Shown here: positions 44,750 to 47,587 of the stretch, piece by piece
Numbering within the stretch: position 1 is the first letter of the stretch
How the letters are laid out: each line of letters opens with the position of its first letter
NCBI GenBank assembly: GCA_022820365.1
Contig: JAJEFO010000021.1
Span: 1 to 47,587 of the forward strand
Origin: Silicimonas sp.
GTDB taxonomy: Bacteria; Pseudomonadota; Alphaproteobacteria; Rhodobacterales; Rhodobacteraceae
Direction of reading: 5' to 3'
Length of the DNA: 47,587 bases
The notes under the pieces: model-generated
The model's input: the letters and a program-made list of their open reading frames with translations, nothing else
Database searches by the model: none
What the model was told of the DNA's origin: nothing
Program-made: the position numbers and the translations under genes

Positions 44750-46273
44750 ATGGGCACGGTAGGCTGGATCATTCTCGTAGTCGTCGTTCTTGCGGTCGTC
44801 ATTGCATTGGCGGCGTGGTGGTACAAGCGTGCCACGAACGAGATCTCGCTCTTGCGCACCGGCATCGGCGGCCGGCGCGTGGTTATCGACGGCGGGGTGC
44901 TGGCGATCCCTTATTTCCACGAAATCAGTCCGGTGAACATGCAGACGCTCCGCCTGGACGTGGATCGGCGCGGGGAGTCCTCGCTCATCACGCAGGACCG
45001 GCTCCGCGTGGATGTGGGGGCGGAGTTCTACGTCTCGGTCATGCCGGATGCAGAGGCGATCACGCGGGCGGCACAGACGCTCGGCAAACGGACGTTCCAG
45101 CGCGACGAACTGCGCGACCTGATCGACGGGATGCTGGTCGATGCGCTGCGGTCTGTGGCAGCGCGCATGACGATGGATGAACTGCACGAGAACCGCGCGC
45201 AGTTCGTGGCAGACGTACGCGACATGCTGAAGGACACGCTCTCGCGCTACGGCCTTCAGCTCGACAGCGTTTCGCTGACGGGGCTCGACCAGACACCGTT
45301 CTCGGCGCTCGACGAAAACAATGCCTTCAACGCGGTTGGCATGCGCAAGCTGGCGGAAGTGATTGCCAAGTCGAAGAAGGAGCGGGCGGAAATCGATGCG
45401 GACAGCGAGGTGTCCGTGCGTCGTGCAGCCATGGAGGCATCACGCAAGCGCCTGGAGATCGATCTCGAGGAGCGCCGGGCCGAGATCGCCCAGCAGCAGG
45501 AGATCGAGACACTTGCTGCCGCCCAGATTGCCGAGGTCGCCAGGCGCAAGGCCGACAGCGAACGGGAGGCAACCGAGGCCAAGATCGAGATGGAGCGCAG
45601 CATTCAGGCCGCGGAGGTGGAGCGCGAACAGGCGCTGACAATTGCCGAGCAAGACCGGCAGATTGCTATAGCAGGCAAGAGCCAGGAAGAAAGCCGCGCA
45701 CAGATGGAAGCGGACGCCGCACGGGCCGAGGCCGTGAAAGCTGCTGAGGCGGTGGAAACCGTCCGCGCCTTGGCAGATGCAGAACGCCGTGCGGAACTTG
45801 CACGCGTTGCCGCCGAGGCGGAGGCCACGACCGCCGCGTCAAGGGCAGCCATCGAGGCCGAGAGCGACAAGGCCACTGCCAAGGACAAGGCAGCCGCCCG
45901 GCGCGAGGCTGCTGAGGCCGAGAAGGCCGTCAAGCTTGCAGAGGCGGAGGCTGATCGCGCACGGATAGAGGCGGAGAACGCCCGCACCGACGCGCTCGTG
46001 GCCATGGAACTCGAAAAGGCGCGGCTCGAAGCAATGCCCAAGATCGTCGGCGAAATGGTCAAACCCGCTGAGAAGATCAATTCGATCAACGTCAATCACG
46101 TGACTGGCCTCGGCAGCCAGGGCGGCGAAGGCTCTTCGCGAACACCCGTGGCCTCGGCCATGGACGCCATCATGGACATGGCGGTTCAGTTGCCGCTTCT
46201 GAAAAAGGTCGGCGATCAGATGGGCGTATCCTTCGACGAGGCCGCCGGTAACGACGCCAAGAAAGACAAGTGA
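44750..46273 (+). CDS. Flotillin-type SPFH protein
   Basis: A 507-residue membrane scaffold of the flotillin/YqiK type. It has an N-terminal transmembrane helix (WIILVVVVLAVVIALAAWW, 6-24), a Band 7 domain (about 35-210), and a very long Ala/Glu/Arg coiled coil (about 205-430). The C-terminal part is short, with a DAIMDMAVQLPLLKKV helix. GAGGAGAAGGGAAG before the ATG is a strong ribosome site. Only 13 bp separate it from the dehydrogenase gene, so it belongs to the uptake and oxidation cluster and may organise the membrane parts. Confidence 0.9.
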   Translation: MGTVGWIILVVVVLAVVIALAAWWYKRATNEISLLRTGIGGRRVVIDGGVLAIPYFHEISPVNMQTLRLDVDRRGESSLITQDRLRVDVGAEFYVSVMPDAEAITRAAQTLGKRTFQRDELRDLIDGMLVDALRSVAARMTMDELHENRAQFVADVRDMLKDTLSRYGLQLDSVSLTGLDQTPFSALDENNAFNAVGMRKLAEVIAKSKKERAEIDADSEVSVRRAAMEASRKRLEIDLEERRAEIAQQQEIETLAAAQIAEVARRKADSEREATEAKIEMERSIQAAEVEREQALTIAEQDRQIAIAGKSQEESRAQMEADAARAEAVKAAEAVETVRALADAERRAELARVAAEAEATTAASRAAIEAESDKATAKDKAAARREAAEAEKAVKLAEAEADRARIEAENARTDALVAMELEKARLEAMPKIVGEMVKPAEKINSINVNHVTGLGSQGGEGSSRTPVASAMDAIMDMAVQLPLLKKVGDQMGVSFDEAAGNDAKKDK

Positions 46274-46418
46274 AGCCGAGCGGCATCGGAGTGTTCGCAC
46301 GGTGCCTGAGCCGGGAGATGCCAGGTGCAATTGACGGCTTTTCGCTGATGCGCTGAGGACAACAAAGGGTGGCAACCACAGCAAATTGGCGCAGCCCTGA
46401 CATGAAGCGACTCCTCCG

Positions 46419-46946
46419 TCAGCTGGTCGAACGGGACATTGAAGTCAGACAGGGATGCTCCTGGGCGGGGAGCTGCCAGTTCCTGAAGAGCTCTATATAT
46501 TCGTCGAAAACAAACAATCGGTTCCGGCGTCCGCCGGTGATTTCGACCAGGACGCCATGGGCAACCATGTCCATGATCAGGGCATTGGCCGTGTTCGTCG
46601 TGGCCTCAATGATCCGGGCCGCCTCGTTTATGTCCACCACGGGACGCGCATAAAGGCGGCGCATCAGCGCCTGCGCGTTGTCCTGACGTCGAATGCTGAA
46701 GCGCGGCAGTATGTTGCGCTCGACCCACTCATTGATGGCGAGGATGCCGCGGAACACATTCGCAGAGGCGCGCGCGGTTTCCTCCACGCCGTGCAGGAAG
46801 AAGATCAGCCATTCGCGCAGATGATTGCCTTGCCGGACCGCCATCAAGTGATCGACATATGCCGTCATGTTGCGATCGAAATAGTCCGAGAGATACAGTG
46901 CGGGCTTTACCAACAGTCCCTCGGACGCCAGATAGAGCGATATCAT
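46419..46946 (-). pseudogene. Truncated Fic-family protein (C-terminal part)
   Basis: About 175 residues match the C-terminal half of Fic-family proteins: MISLYLASEGLLVKPALYLSDYF ... HLREWLIFFLHGVEETA, followed by a winged-helix segment (INEAARIIEATTNTANALIMDMV, then FVFDEY). The Fic motif HPFxDGNGR, which should lie just upstream, is absent, and an in-frame TAA occurs about 9 bases before the first ATG. The AMP-transfer activity must be lost. A short transcript from the AT-rich stretch TATATAA upstream could still make the helix-turn-helix part. Confidence 0.75.
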
Positions 46947-47462
46947 CGGGAATTATATACAAAAGTCACATGGTTCGATTCTGGCATTGCGCTCATGGTG
47001 GAAGCGCGGCAAAAGGACCGTGCATGAGGGTGAGGCGTTGCCTTTTCGATCTCGGCAACAGAGTTTGAGGGCCACGGCCCTGCTGAACCGCCCCGCTGAA
47101 GGGGCAAACATGACGCAGCGTCCGGGATTGGCGCAAATGTTGCACGTAACATCTTGGCGCATCTGCACGGCGAGGAGCGTTGGCGTTGGCCACTTCGATG
47201 ACCCGTGAAATCAATGTGAAGCCACGATGTGACTTTGGTAAGTAATTCCCAAACAAGGGGCGGGCGCCGGGCTTGACCGGCCCGAGACGCGACGACGCTC
47301 AGCCAGTGATCGACCGCTGCAACACGTGCGCGTGACTTGGCGGCGGCAGCCAGCCTCCGCCCCGGGGTCAGGGCGGGCAATGCCTCCGGAACTGCGTGCG
47401 GACCGAGGGAATTCAGCAAGATTTGGGTCGCTTCCGACGGTTCAGGCGGATAGGCGGCCCTC
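46947..47462. other. Intergenic region before the EamA gene
   Basis: No gene is supported. A minus-strand open frame spans 46943-47464, but its start overlaps the EamA start on the opposite strand, it runs through low-complexity sequence, and I know no family for it. The AT-rich part near 46949-46960 is next to the truncated Fic start. Confidence 0.45.
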
Positions 47463-47587
47463 ATGACCGAGAACCGGATTCCCGTCCGTGCATGGATTGA
47501 CCTCGTACTGCTCGCCCTACTCTGGGGCGGCTCGTTTCTCGCGATTCGCGAGGCGCTCGACGAAATCGGCTTCCTCTCTTCGGTCGC
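47463..47587 (+). CDS. EamA-family (DMT) transporter, N-terminal part, runs off the window
   Basis: Only 41 codons are in the window: MTENRIPVRAWIDLVLLALL, then WGGSFLAIREAL. The first hydrophobic helix with the WG-x-SF motif is characteristic of EamA/DMT permeases, which have 10 membrane segments and usually export metabolites. The gene is cut by the window edge, and the substrate cannot be guessed. Confidence 0.75.
   Translation, partial: MTENRIPVRAWIDLVLLALLWGGSFLAIREALDEIGFLSSV

Noticed and set aside
46943-47464. Minus-strand frame opposite the EamA start
   Set aside because: Its start codon overlaps the EamA start on the other strand, it overlaps the truncated Fic gene end, and composition looks non-coding.

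Overview
The window looks like about 47.6 kb of a high-GC alphaproteobacterial chromosome, most likely a Rhodobacterales relative. The case rests on gene neighbourhoods (a divergent serB / serC-serA locus with an RNA-like serC leader, DUF4170 close to lpxK, a large Slt divergent from dapA) and on the protein sequences. No rRNA, tRNA or CRISPR array was seen.

Layout. 1-6.1 kb: a soluble one-polypeptide two-component protein (GAF, PAS-like, histidine kinase, receiver, OmpR-type DNA-binding domain), then a porin and a Tat-exported vanadium-haloperoxidase/PAP2-type enzyme, all on the minus strand. 6.1-8.1 kb: gene-poor, with an octamer tandem repeat, a dead IS3-type transposase remnant and one of two copies of a dispersed repeat. 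8.1-11.1 kb: a complete polar amino-acid ABC transporter operon. 11.1-12.5 kb: a gene graveyard holding a recQ fragment, a frameshifted DUF1640 gene and a three-unit repeat like an IS21-type end. 12.5-14.8 kb: a carbohydrate ABC importer operon with two intact permeases, no ATPase, and a binding-protein gene cut off at its N-terminal side. 14.76-18.30 kb: an apparently intact recombinase-in-trio (RIT) element with three translationally coupled tyrosine recombinases between 88-bp terminal inverted repeats. 18.3-22.1 kb: lpxK, a small coupled ORF, DUF4170, a metallophosphatase and an aquaporin. 22.1-26 kb: phosphorylated serine biosynthesis (serC-serA, with serB divergent). 26-29.4 kb: thiBPQ under a TPP riboswitch. 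29.6-37.2 kb: mostly housekeeping genes (aroC, rnhB, an NfeD/stomatin pair, dinB, slt, dapA). 37.5-46.3 kb: one long plus-strand cluster with a Liv-type ABC importer, an aldehyde dehydrogenase, a coniferyl-alcohol-dehydrogenase-like SDR and a flotillin. 46.4-47.6 kb: a truncated Fic gene and the start of an EamA permease at the window edge.

How it works together. The serine genes form a full pathway from 3-phosphoglycerate to serine. The thi genes form a riboswitch-controlled thiamine importer. The Liv/ALDH/SDR/flotillin cluster reads as uptake plus two-step oxidation of an alcohol or aldehyde, possibly a lignin-type aromatic; the substrate is inference. The RIT element sits in the most eroded part of the window. 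The binding-protein gene it abuts does not continue on its far side, so the locus was rearranged during or after insertion.
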